Source: Vicinamibacteria bacterium
GTDB lineage: Bacteria > Acidobacteriota > Vicinamibacteria > Fen-336
Direction: 5' to 3'
Assembly: GCA_025923995.1 (NCBI GenBank)
Contig: JAICEW010000010.1
Location: forward strand, 1-43,227
DNA: 43,227 nucleotides
Part shown: positions 34,043-41,897 of the stretch, piece by piece
Numbering within the stretch: the stretch's first letter is position 1
How the letters are laid out: each line of letters begins with the position of its first letter
Position numbers and translations under genes: made by a program
Notes under the pieces: model-generated
Told to the model about the DNA's origin: nothing
What the model saw: only the letters and a program-made list of their open reading frames with translations
The model's database searches: none

Positions 34043-36340
34043 TCAGGGGGCCGCAGGCGCGGCGGCGGCCGACGCGTACGACGAGCGGGGCTCGGTCCCG
34101 GCCACGAACGCCTCCATGCGCACCCCGGGCGTGCCCGCGGGAGCGGGACGCCCGCTCCCGTCGACGGGAACGAACACGATGTTGGCGGGGACGGGCAGAT
34201 CCTCGATGGGCTTGTCCTTCGTGGCGGACGCCCAGAACTCCATCCAGATGGGGAGCGCGGTGCGCGCGCCGTCCTGCCCGCGGCCGAGGCTGAGGGCCTT
34301 TTCGTCGAACCCGATCCACACCGCGGCGGCCAGCGCGGGCTCGTAGCCCACGAACCAGCCGTCGGTCCAGTCGCTGGTGGTGCCCGTCTTGCCGGCGATG
34401 GGCCGCTTGAGCGAGCGCGCCCGCGCGGCGGTGCCCCGCTCGACGACGCCCTTCAGGAGGCTCGTCATGATGTACGCCGTGTCGGCGCGGACGGTGTCCG
34501 ACGCGGAGGGCCGCGCCTCCTCCACGATGTTCCCCTCGCGGTCGGTGATGCGCGAGACGTACATCGGCTTCATGCGCAGCCCCTGGTTCGCGAAGGTCCC
34601 GAACGCGGAGGCCATCTCGAGCGGCGTGGCCTCGCCGGCTCCGATGGCGAGCGGCAGGTACGGCTGCAGGGGCCCGGTCAGCCCGAACCGCTGCGCGTAC
34701 TCGAGACCGGTCTTGATGCCGATGGCCTGGAGCGTCTTGATGGCGGGGATGTTCCGGCTCTGCTCCACCGCGCGCCGCAGCGGGATGGGACCCCAGAACG
34801 TGAAGTCGTAGTTGTGTGGCGACCAGACGCTCTGGTTGTCGGGGAACGAGATGGGGGAGTCCACGATCACCGTCGACGGCGTGTAGCCTGCCTTCTCGAG
34901 CGCCGCGGCGTAGACGATCGGCTTGAAGGCCGAGCCCACCTGGCGGAAGGCCTGCGTGGCCCGGTTGAACTTGCTGCGGTCGAAGTCGTACCCGCCGACC
35001 ATGGCCCTGACGGCCCCGGTGCGCGGCTCGACCGCCACCAGCGCGCCCTCCAGCTTCGGGTCCTGCTCGAGCTGGACCTGCGCGATCTTCTGGTCGCCCG
35101 CCTCCTTCAGCGACTCCACCAGCACGGGCACGATCGCCCCCTTGGGGAGCGCGTCCGCCACGTTCGTGCGGCGCGTCCAGGCGATGTCGCGGGCCGTCAG
35201 CGCCGCGCGGTAGTCGCCCACCTGGACGACCGCGAGCGACCGGTCCGAGTTGAGGACGACGCCGTGCACGATGGTGCCCGCCTGGAGCGGCTGGTCCCAC
35301 TCGTCGAGCTTCACCACGTCGGGGAAGCGGCCGTCCTGCAGCACCGTCGCCTCGGGCCGCACGTAGCCGCGTGCCTTGCGGTCGAGGCGGCGCAGGCCCT
35401 GGCGCAGCGCCTCCGTGGCCGCCTTCTGCATGCCGGGGTCGAGCGTCGTGTACACGCGCAGGCCGCCCTGGTAGATGCGCTGGCTGCCGTACTCGCGCTC
35501 CAGGTACTTGCGGATCTCCTCCAGGAAGTAGGGAGCGATCGAGGGCGCGTCGCGGTGCAGGGCCAGCGCCAGCGGCTGCGCCTGGGCGCGTTCCGCCTCG
35601 TCGCTCGAGATGTACTTCTCCTCCAGCATCCGCTGCAGAACGTGGTTGCGCCGCCGCAGGGCCGCCTCGGGCTGGTCCAGGGGCGACAGGCGCGTCGGGT
35701 TCTGGGGCAGCCCGGCCACCAGCGCCGCTTCCGCGAGCGTCAGGTTCTTGATCGACTTGCTGAACAGGAACTGGCTGGTGGCCTCGACGCCGTAGTTGCC
35801 GTTGCCGAAGTACACCTGGTTGCAGTACAGCGTGAAGATCTCCTCCTTCGTGAAGTTCTTCTCGATCTGGAAGGCGAGGATGATCTCCTTGATCTTGCGC
35901 TCGTAGGTCTTCTCCGGCGTCAGGAACAGCACGCGCGAGAGCTGCATGGTGAGCGTCGAGAAGCCCTGTCCCTTGCGGCCGGAGCGCAGGTTGGAGATGG
36001 CGGCGCTGGGGACGCGCCAGAGGTTGACGCCGATGTGCTTCCAGAAGTCCTCGTCCTCGACCGCGACCACCGCGTTGCGCAGCTGGGGCGGGATGTCCTG
36101 GAAGCCGACGATGACCCGCCGCTCGATGGCGAACGTGCCCAGCAGCCCGCCGTCGGCCGCGTAGACCTCGGTGATGATGTTGGGCTCGAAGTTCTCGAGG
36201 GACGAGACCTGCGGCAGGTCCGACTCGTAGGCGAGGTAGATGCCGGCGAACGCGCCCAGCAGGATCGCGCCCGCGAACAGCGCCGCCAGCCCCGCCCGGC
36301 GCAGCATGGACGTGGGAGGCGGAGTCGCGATCGGCGGCAC
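34043..36340 (-). CDS. mrcA: Class A penicillin-binding protein 1A (transglycosylase/transpeptidase)
   Basis: A 765-residue bifunctional peptidoglycan synthase. One N-terminal membrane helix (about 15-37), then the GT51 transglycosylase with catalytic Glu in V-A-V-E-D-E-D-F-W-K-H (E95 or E97) and the 'F-S-T-L-T-M-Q-L-S-R' motif. The transpeptidase motifs are S470-x-x-K473 (G-S-A-F-K-P), S528-R-N530 and K651-T-G-T-T. All active-site residues are present. Between the two domains is an OB-like region typical of PBP1A. The start is GTG 36340 or ATG 36307; the GTG has TATAGT 6 bases upstream and no Shine-Dalgarno, so it may be leaderless. It is downstream of the FecR/DUF6600 gene on the same strand. 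Confidence 0.95.
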   Translation of the reverse strand: MPPIATPPPTSMLRRAGLAALFAGAILLGAFAGIYLAYESDLPQVSSLENFEPNIITEVYAADGGLLGTFAIERRVIVGFQDIPPQLRNAVVAVEDEDFWKHIGVNLWRVPSAAISNLRSGRKGQGFSTLTMQLSRVLFLTPEKTYERKIKEIILAFQIEKNFTKEEIFTLYCNQVYFGNGNYGVEATSQFLFSKSIKNLTLAEAALVAGLPQNPTRLSPLDQPEAALRRRNHVLQRMLEEKYISSDEAERAQAQPLALALHRDAPSIAPYFLEEIRKYLEREYGSQRIYQGGLRVYTTLDPGMQKAATEALRQGLRRLDRKARGYVRPEATVLQDGRFPDVVKLDEWDQPLQAGTIVHGVVLNSDRSLAVVQVGDYRAALTARDIAWTRRTNVADALPKGAIVPVLVESLKEAGDQKIAQVQLEQDPKLEGALVAVEPRTGAVRAMVGGYDFDRSKFNRATQAFRQVGSAFKPIVYAAALEKAGYTPSTVIVDSPISFPDNQSVWSPHNYDFTFWGPIPLRRAVEQSRNIPAIKTLQAIGIKTGLEYAQRFGLTGPLQPYLPLAIGAGEATPLEMASAFGTFANQGLRMKPMYVSRITDREGNIVEEARPSASDTVRADTAYIMTSLLKGVVERGTAARARSLKRPIAGKTGTTSDWTDGWFVGYEPALAAAVWIGFDEKALSLGRGQDGARTALPIWMEFWASATKDKPIEDLPVPANIVFVPVDGSGRPAPAGTPGVRMEAFVAGTEPRSSYASAAAAPAAP

Positions 36341-36346
36341 GAAGAA

Positions 36347-36352
36347 ACTATA
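36347..36352 (-). promoter_or_regulatory. Possible -10 element (TATAGT) for mrcA
   Basis: TATAGT on the minus strand ends 6 bases before the GTG at 36340, a spacing that would place the transcription start at the start codon. No clear -35 is visible. Confidence 0.35.
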
Positions 36353-36391
36353 GCTTAGGCGGACCGCCGGCCGGCATTCGACGTGGGGCGG

Positions 36392-38182
36392 CTATTGATC
36401 CCGGCTCCGCTCGCGCCGGACTGCGCCGCGCTCGTTGCCGCCGTCGTTCTTGGGCGGAGGCGGAGGAGGTGGCGGGGGCGACTGGCGCTCTGGCTTGGGC
36501 TCGGTGCGGATCTGCCGCGGCTCCGCGCGGGGCGTGTCCTGCTGCCGCGACCGCTGGCGCGGGCTCGCCTGCTCGTCGCGCGGCGGAGGAGCGGCCCGCT
36601 CGTCGTCGCGCTTCCTCAGCTTGTCGAACCAGGGGCGCAGCGCCTCGCGGTCGCCGTCCTCGGTGCGCGAGGCCTCCGGGCGGCGCCGGACGGCCGCGTC
36701 CGGCCGAGGGCTGGGGGTGGCCTCGGGGCTGGGCTGCTGGAACATCGCGCGCCGGCCGCCCCAGCTCCAGACGTCGGGCGATTCCCGCGCGTCCTGGCGC
36801 ACACCGCTGTCGGCCGGCTCGCGCCGTCCGCGGGGCGACCACGAAGGGTTCCTGGCCTCGCCGTCCTTCGTCTCGCGCTCGCGCTCAGCCTCGCTCTCGT
36901 AGCGCGTGCGCGCGACGGGGCGTGGGATGGTCGTCTGGTTGTCCGTGCGCAGCTCCGGCACCGTGTCGCCGACGCCGGGCCGCGCGCGGACGTTGCGCGG
37001 CACCGCGCCCTCCGCGACCGTGCCCTCCCGCGTGATGCGCGCGCGCGCCATGTCGACCGGACGCATCTGGGCGACCGGCACCGCCGTCGCGTCCACGCGG
37101 CGCCGGGCCACGTCGCGCGACGCCAGGTCCACGCGCCGCACGTACGTCCACGGGGACGAAGAGGCCACCGAGCCCCGCGGCACCGCGCGGCCGCGGTGCT
37201 GCACCACGACCGCCTGGTTGCCGTATCCCAGCGGGCACCAGCCCACGTAGTCGTGCCCGGCGGACCAGGAGACCCAGCCCGGACCCCACGTGTTGCCGGG
37301 GATCCAGTACCACCCGCTCGCGTAGCCCCACCGGCCGTAGTGCGACGGGGCCCAGCCCCACGGCTCGCTGGGCACCCACGTCCATCCGTACGCGGTCCAG
37401 GCCCAGCGGCCGAAGCTGTACGGCGCCCACGAAGACGACACGTACGGCCGCCAGACGTTGCCGACGCCCGCCTCGAAGGACCAGGCGCCGTGGTTCTGGA
37501 AGTCCTCCGCGAACGGGCTCAGCTCCTCGGGCAGGTACTCGTTGCCACGTGCGGTGCCGGTCGGGCCGCCCAGCTCCGCGTCCCAGCGCGCGAAGTCGTC
37601 GGGCGCCTCGCGCCTGTCGAAGCGATCGGGCCCCAGGATGCGGTCGCCGCGGCGGGCGAAGGCGCGCTCGCCGCTGCGCACGCGCGCGCGGTCGGCCGCG
37701 TCGAGGGACGCGTCCCCTTCGAACACCGAAAGGCGGGTCTCGCCCTCGACCGCGTCCACGCGGTACACGCCGCGCGCCTGCAGGCTGGCGGCGGCGCTGG
37801 GGGTCTCGATCAGGAACTCGGGGGAGCGCGACCCGTCCTGCTGGTGGACGTAGACGCTGCCCGACCACAGGCGCAGGACGACCTGGCCGCCGTTCTGCCG
37901 GTCGTATCCGTCGTAGTCGAGCTTGCTGCGGCTGTCGACGCGCAGGAGCGAGCCGTCGGCGAAATGGAGCTCGATGCGGCCGCGGGCATCCGTCCACACG
38001 CGGTCCCCGGGCAGGAACGGCATGTTGGGGACCGCTTCCTCCGAGCTGGTCTCGGTCGCGCTCTGCAGCGTGACCCCCGGCTCGACCACGCGCACGCGGG
38101 CGTGCCGGAAAGGCTCCTCGGCCGAGGCCAGGCCGAGCGGGACGGCCAGCACGGCGGCGAACGCGACCAGACGGCCTGTCAT
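36392..38182 (-). CDS. Exported FecR-domain and DUF6600 protein with disordered tail
   Basis: A 596-residue protein, signal peptide 1 to about 21, GAGGGGG upstream of ATG 38182. A FecR domain (about 30-180) contains 'G-D-R-V-W-T-D-A-R-G-R-I-E-L-H-F-A-D-G-S' and 'G-V-Y-R-V-D'. From about 233 to 318 comes a tryptophan-rich DUF6600-type block with short aromatic repeats such as 'R-W-A-W-T-A-Y-G-W-T-W-V-P' and 'Y-G-R-W-G-Y-A-S-G-W-Y-W-I-P-G'. The rest (about 330-596) is Arg/Pro/Glu-rich and probably disordered, with a run of ten prolines near the end. It lacks the membrane anchor and sigma partner of classic FecR regulators, so a periplasmic structural or binding role is more likely. It lies between the secretin N-domain gene and mrcA. 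Confidence 0.85.
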   Translation of the reverse strand: MTGRLVAFAAVLAVPLGLASAEEPFRHARVRVVEPGVTLQSATETSSEEAVPNMPFLPGDRVWTDARGRIELHFADGSLLRVDSRSKLDYDGYDRQNGGQVVLRLWSGSVYVHQQDGSRSPEFLIETPSAAASLQARGVYRVDAVEGETRLSVFEGDASLDAADRARVRSGERAFARRGDRILGPDRFDRREAPDDFARWDAELGGPTGTARGNEYLPEELSPFAEDFQNHGAWSFEAGVGNVWRPYVSSSWAPYSFGRWAWTAYGWTWVPSEPWGWAPSHYGRWGYASGWYWIPGNTWGPGWVSWSAGHDYVGWCPLGYGNQAVVVQHRGRAVPRGSVASSSPWTYVRRVDLASRDVARRRVDATAVPVAQMRPVDMARARITREGTVAEGAVPRNVRARPGVGDTVPELRTDNQTTIPRPVARTRYESEAERERETKDGEARNPSWSPRGRREPADSGVRQDARESPDVWSWGGRRAMFQQPSPEATPSPRPDAAVRRRPEASRTEDGDREALRPWFDKLRKRDDERAAPPPRDEQASPRQRSRQQDTPRAEPRQIRTEPKPERQSPPPPPPPPPKNDGGNERGAVRRERSRDQ

Positions 38183-38258
38183 GACGTGCCCCCTCGCAGG
38201 TCCTTCACGGTCTCACGGAATGCAAGCGGTGTGCCGCAGGTCACAGCCATCAAGTGCC

Positions 38259-38269
38259 ATTGATTCAAT
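38259..38269. other. AT-rich palindrome upstream of the FecR/DUF6600 gene
   Basis: ATTGATTCAAT is a perfect palindrome around a central T, followed by ATTTAAAAC. It sits 77 bases upstream of the FecR gene start in the 144-base gap after the secretin-fragment gene. The octamer ATTGATTC recurs upstream of nfeD at 25036. It may be part of a promoter or operator; no clear -35/-10 pair is seen. Confidence 0.3.
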
Positions 38270-38326
38270 GATTTAAAACAGCATGAAACGGCTCCCGACT
38301 GTCCCCGGCGCAGGTCAGCCGCGCGC

Positions 38327-38803
38327 CTACTGGACGATATCGGTGACGAACAGCGTGTTGGTCCGGGCGTCGAACTCCACGGTCCCGCGCGGCGACAGGA
38401 AACGGCGCAGCAGCGGCGCCAGCTCCTGGGCCCGGGCGTACGAGAGCCGATACGTGTTCGTTCGAAGCGGGCGCGCCAGGGCGCGGGCCTCGTCGAGCTT
38501 CCGCCGCTCCGCCGCCTCCGCGATCAGCTTGGAGGCGGGGGCCACGCGCACGATGTCGCCCTCGGCCTCGTGCGCCAGCCCGCAGGAGCGGAGCGCCAGG
38601 TCGAGGACCGTGGGCCACTCGACGTCCTTGAGCGTGAGCGTCAGCCTGCAGGACACGCCCGCGTCGGCCACCACCTGGAAGCCGCCGACCTCGGCGAGGA
38701 GACGCACGACGTCGATGACGTTCGCGTCCTTGACGTCGATCGAGAGCTTCGTGGGCCCGGTCGGCGTCTGGGCCAGGGCCAGTGCCAGCAGGAGGGTGCT
38801 CAT
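38327..38803 (-). CDS. Stand-alone secretin N-terminal (N0 and partial N1) protein, PilQ-like, without the pore
   Basis: A 158-residue exported protein. After a short signal peptide (about 1-12) it has an STN/N0 domain: 'L-S-I-D-V-K-D-A-N-V-I-D-V-V-R-L-L-A-E-V-G-G' (20-41) and 'V-E-W-P-T-V-L-D-L-A-L-R' (61-72), closing with 'G-D-I-V-R-V-A-P' (82-89). A helix leads to the first part of an N1 domain: 'Y-R-L-S-Y-A-R-A-Q-E-L-A-P-L-L' (118-132) and 'T-N-T-L-F-V-T-D-I' (148-156). This is the start of PilQ-type secretins, but the protein stops just there, with no barrel. It may be a truncated paralogue or a real small protein that binds pilus or secretion components. TACGCT 9 bases upstream could be a -10; GGAG precedes the ATG. 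Confidence 0.82.
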   Translation of the reverse strand: MSTLLLALALAQTPTGPTKLSIDVKDANVIDVVRLLAEVGGFQVVADAGVSCRLTLTLKDVEWPTVLDLALRSCGLAHEAEGDIVRVAPASKLIAEAAERRKLDEARALARPLRTNTYRLSYARAQELAPLLRRFLSPRGTVEFDARTNTLFVTDIVQ

Positions 38804-38836
38804 GACTCCGTGAGCGTAACGCCAAACGCTTCGGGG

Positions 38837-38865
38837 TTGAAGAGGGAAAGGTTCGCTGATAGACT
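38837..38865 (+). promoter_or_regulatory. Promoter for tRNA-Leu
   Basis: TTGAAG (38837-38842), 17-base spacer, TAGACT (38860-38865), placing the transcription start about 10 bases before the tRNA. It is divergent from the secretin-fragment gene. Confidence 0.5.
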
Positions 38866-38882
38866 CGTCGCTTCGTCCCGCC

Positions 38883-38969
38883 GCCGGAGTGGCGGAATTG
38901 GCAGACGCGCACGGTTCAGGGCCGTGTTGGCTTCGGCTAGTGTGGGTTCAAGTCCCACCTCCGGCACCA
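38883..38969 (+). tRNA. tRNA-Leu (anticodon CAG)
   Basis: A complete 87-base type II tRNA with encoded CCA. Acceptor stem GCCGGAG (38883-38889) pairs with CTCCGGC (38959-38965); discriminator A at 38966, then CCA. The anticodon stem CACGG/CCGTG encloses loop TTCAGGG with anticodon CAG at 38917-38919, which reads CUG, the commonest Leu codon in this DNA. A long variable arm and the T arm (GTGGG-TTCAAGT-CCCAC) follow. The 3' end abuts a large palindromic element. Confidence 0.97.
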
Positions 38970-39076
38970 AAAAACAGTCGATGCATCCTCACGCGCTGCG
39001 TTGCTCGTCGCTCGCGTAGCCGTCAGTACGCGTCGCTCCTCGTCGCCTTGCGCGTGAGGCGCCTCGACTGTTTCTT
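38969..39076. repeat. About 105-base imperfect palindrome abutting the tRNA 3' end (REP/BIME-like)
   Basis: Three nested arm pairs: AAACAGTCGA (38972-38981) with TCGACTGTTT (39064-39073), extended outward through one mismatch to 38969 and 39076; CCTCACGCGC (38987-38996) with GCGCGTGAGG (39050-39059); and CGCGTA (39013-39018) with TACGCG (39027-39032) around an 8-base loop. The interior also has two similar GCTCGTCGC-like runs. Each outer arm is perfect over 10 bases. It has no coding frame. It may terminate tRNA transcription or be a dispersed extragenic palindrome. Copies elsewhere in the genome cannot be checked here. Confidence 0.7.
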
Positions 39077-39207
39077 GGACTGGCTTCCGGAATGACGACT
39101 ACGGCATCGGACGTCGGCGCTTTCGCGCCTCGTCAGGCCTCCAGCCCCACCTCGATTCGAACCATGGGCTGACAGGGAAGCGGCGGGCCGTTAGGCTGGA
39201 TACAAGA

Positions 39208-41442
39208 ATGGGTATGCGGGATCAGGTCGTGGGATTGCTCCACGCGGAGCGGAAGCCCGTCTCCGTGCGGGAGCTGGTGAAGAGGCTGCGTCTCGAAGGG
39301 GACCAGCGCAGGGAGCTGAAGTCGGTATTGAGGAAGCTGATCGGTGACGGTGAGGTCGTGAACGTGCGGGGGGCCCGGGTGGGCCTTCCCGACCGGATGA
39401 ACCTGGTGGTGGGGCGGCTGTCGTGCAGCCCGTCCGGATACGGGTTCGTGACGCCGGAGCGGCGTGGGCTGTCGGACGTCTACGTCTCGGCCGTGAACAT
39501 GAAGGAGGCGCTGCAGGGCGACCGGGTGGTGGTGCGCGTGGAGCGCGTCTCGCCCAAGGGGCCCGAGGGTCGGGTCATCCGCGTGCTGGAGCGCGCGCTC
39601 ACGCGCCTGGTGGGCCGCTACGAGGAGGACGGACGTTTCGGCGGCCACGTGGTGCCGTTCGACAAGCGCGTGCTGCACCAGCTGTTCGTCCCGCCGGGCC
39701 AGGAGGGGGGAGCCGCGTCGGGGCAGATGGTGAGCGCCGAGATCACGCGCCCGCCGACGGCCACGCGCAACCCGACCGGCCGCGTGCTGGAGGTGCTGGG
39801 GCGCCTGGCGGACAAGGGCGTCGACCTCAAGGTCGTGATGGCCAAGCACGCGCTGCCGGACTCGTTCCCGCCCGAGGTGGAGGAGGAGGCGGCCCGCGTG
39901 CCCCGGTCCGTGCGCGACGAGGACCGCGCCGGCCGGACGGACTTCCGTCCCTGGCCGACCATCACGGTCGACCCCGAGACCGCGCGCGACCACGACGACG
40001 CGATCAGCCTCGACCGCCTGCCCAACGGGCACTGGCTGCTGGGCGTGCACATCGCGGACGTCGCGCACTACGTGCCGGAGGGCTCGCCGCTGGACCAGGA
40101 GGCGTACCTGCGCGGGACCTCGGTGTACTTCCCGGACCGCGTGGTGCCCATGCTGCCGCACGCGCTCAGCAGCGGCATCTGCAGCCTGGTCGAGAACCAG
40201 GATCGCCTGACGCAGTCGGTGGTGCTGGAGCTGGACGGCAAGGGGCGGGTGGTCAAGGCCGAGTTCCACGACGGGGTCATCCGCAGCGCCGCGCGCCTGT
40301 CGTACCAGCAGGCGCAGGCGATCGTGGACGGCGACCCGCAGGTGCGCGGGACGCACGCCTCGCTCGTGGGCCTGGTCGGGCGCATGGACGAGCTGGCGAA
40401 GCTGATGCGCAAGCAGCGCTACGTGCGCGGGTCGCTGGACTTCGACCAGCCGGAGCCGAAGCTCGTCCTCGACGAGTCGGGCGAGGTGGCCGGCATCGTG
40501 GCGCACGAGCGGCTGGACAGCATGCGCGTGATCGAGGAGTTCATGCTGGCCGCGAACGAGGCGGTCGCCGAGAAGCTGTCGAGCGCGGGGGTGGGCGCGC
40601 TCTTCCGCATCCACGAGCAGCCCGACCCCGAGAAGGTCGAGGAGTTCTGCGACCTGGTGGCCTCGCTCGGCTACCGCGTGCCGGCCCACCTGGAGCAGGT
40701 CCGCCAGGAGGACTTCCAGCGCATCCTGCGCCAGATCGAGGGCAAGCCGGAGCAGCGGCTGGTCTCCTACCTGCTGCTGCGCACCATGAAGCTGGCGCGC
40801 TACCACGAGGAGAACCTCGGGCACTTCGGCCTGGCCACCGAGATGTACGCCCACTTCACGAGCCCCATCCGCCGCTATCCGGACCTGGTGGTGCACCGCG
40901 CGCTGCGCGCCCTGCGCCAGGGGCTCCCTTCGGCGCTCTCGCAGGACCGGCTGGCGGAGATGGGACGCCACCTCTCCGAGCGCGAGCGGATCGCGTCGGA
41001 CGCCGAGCGCGAGCTGACCGAGTGGAAGAAGGTCCGCTACATGTCGGACAAGATCGGCGAGGTCTACCCGGGCTACGTGACCGGCGTACAGTCGTTCGGC
41101 CTGTTCGTCGAGCTGGACGGCGTCTACGTGCAGGGCCTCGTGCACGTCTCGTCCCTCGGAGACGACTACTACGCCTACGACGAGCGCGCGCACACGCTCA
41201 AGGGCGAGAACACCGGGCGCGCCTACCGCCTGGGCGACGCCGTGCGCGTGACGGTGGCGAAGGTGGATCTCGAGCAGAGGAAGGTCGACTTCGCGCTGGC
41301 GGACCTGCCCGAGCGCGCCGCGAGCGCACGGCTCCGGCCGCCCTCCGCGAGGCCGCGAGCCAGCGCGGGGCGCGCGCCCCGCGCGGGCACGCGGCAGGCG
41401 GCCCGCAAGCCGGAGCGCCGGCCGCAGGGGCGGCGAAGGTGA
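39208..41442 (+). CDS. rnr: Ribonuclease R
   Basis: A 744-residue 3'-to-5' exoribonuclease of the RNase II family, which degrades structured RNA and works in quality control. Order: N-terminal winged helix (about 1-60), two cold-shock domains ('S-G-Y-G-F-V-T-P' near 77-84), the RNB catalytic domain, an S1 domain near 620-700 ('G-Y-V-T-G-V-Q-S-F-G-L-F-V'), and a basic Arg/Ala/Pro tail. The magnesium-binding Asp residues lie in D255-P-E-T-A-R-D261-H-D263-D264. The 'H-F-T-S-P-I-R-R-Y-P-D-L' motif is near 550-561. The basic tail is typical of RNase R. ATG 39208 or 39214 could be used. It lies behind the palindrome that follows tRNA-Leu. Confidence 0.96.
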   Translation: MGMRDQVVGLLHAERKPVSVRELVKRLRLEGDQRRELKSVLRKLIGDGEVVNVRGARVGLPDRMNLVVGRLSCSPSGYGFVTPERRGLSDVYVSAVNMKEALQGDRVVVRVERVSPKGPEGRVIRVLERALTRLVGRYEEDGRFGGHVVPFDKRVLHQLFVPPGQEGGAASGQMVSAEITRPPTATRNPTGRVLEVLGRLADKGVDLKVVMAKHALPDSFPPEVEEEAARVPRSVRDEDRAGRTDFRPWPTITVDPETARDHDDAISLDRLPNGHWLLGVHIADVAHYVPEGSPLDQEAYLRGTSVYFPDRVVPMLPHALSSGICSLVENQDRLTQSVVLELDGKGRVVKAEFHDGVIRSAARLSYQQAQAIVDGDPQVRGTHASLVGLVGRMDELAKLMRKQRYVRGSLDFDQPEPKLVLDESGEVAGIVAHERLDSMRVIEEFMLAANEAVAEKLSSAGVGALFRIHEQPDPEKVEEFCDLVASLGYRVPAHLEQVRQEDFQRILRQIEGKPEQRLVSYLLLRTMKLARYHEENLGHFGLATEMYAHFTSPIRRYPDLVVHRALRALRQGLPSALSQDRLAEMGRHLSERERIASDAERELTEWKKVRYMSDKIGEVYPGYVTGVQSFGLFVELDGVYVQGLVHVSSLGDDYYAYDERAHTLKGENTGRAYRLGDAVRVTVAKVDLEQRKVDFALADLPERAASARLRPPSARPRASAGRAPRAGTRQAARKPERRPQGRRR

Positions 41443-41454
41443 TCGCGCCGATGC

Positions 41455-41483
41455 GCGACAAGGCGGGGCCGTTTCGCTAGAAT
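41455..41483 (+). promoter_or_regulatory. Promoter for the duplicated protein gene (and pgi)
   Basis: GCGACA (41455-41460), 17-base spacer, TAGAAT (41478-41483), four and five consensus bases. It lies in the 116-base gap after rnr and leaves a leader of about 70 bases with a good ribosome binding site. Confidence 0.45.
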
Positions 41484-41558
41484 TACGCCGGATTCCGACA
41501 ACCGGCTCCCGTTCCGCGGGTGCCCCGTAAGCCCCCACCCTGGAAGGGAGGTCCAACG

Positions 41559-41897
41559 ATGCCGCCGGAAGCACGCAGCGTTTCCCTCAATCTGTCCAGC
41601 CGCGAGCTGATCTTCCTGCAGAAGGTCACCCGGCAGGAGTACCACTTCATCACGGACGACGAGCAGGAGGCGCGCCTGCGGCTGCGCGACAAGCTGCTCG
41701 AAGGCTTCTTCGACCAGAACGAGAGCCGGATCGTGCTGAACCTGACGCGTGACGAGCTGCTGTTCCTGATCAAGGTCGCGCGCGAGAACTACTCGTTCAT
41801 CGTGCGGGCCGAGAAGGAGGCGCGGCTGGCCCTGGCCGCCAAGCTGCACAAGACGGCGGAGGCCGTGTTCGGCGTCAGCAGCAAGGTCGAAGACTGA
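41559..41897 (+). CDS. 112-residue protein made of two homologous ~41-residue repeats; unknown family
   Basis: ATG 41559 follows GGGAGG (41546-41551) at 7 bases. Residues 8-48 and 58-98 align without gaps at a period of exactly 50: both read L-N-L, then E-L, F-L, K-V, R, Y, F-I, E-x-E-A-R-L-x-L, K-L at identical positions (21 of 41 identical by my count). Each unit looks like a short strand (L-N-L) then two helices, as if the protein were a duplicated alpha/beta module. No signal peptide, membrane helix, cysteine or recognisable catalytic motif. It is acidic and basic in balance, probably cytoplasmic. The stop overlaps the probable pgi start (CTGA), suggesting co-translation with pgi. I recognise no known family. 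An in-frame ATG/GTG further up (41520) lacks a ribosome binding site. Confidence 0.88.
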   Translation: MPPEARSVSLNLSSRELIFLQKVTRQEYHFITDDEQEARLRLRDKLLEGFFDQNESRIVLNLTRDELLFLIKVARENYSFIVRAEKEARLALAAKLHKTAEAVFGVSSKVED

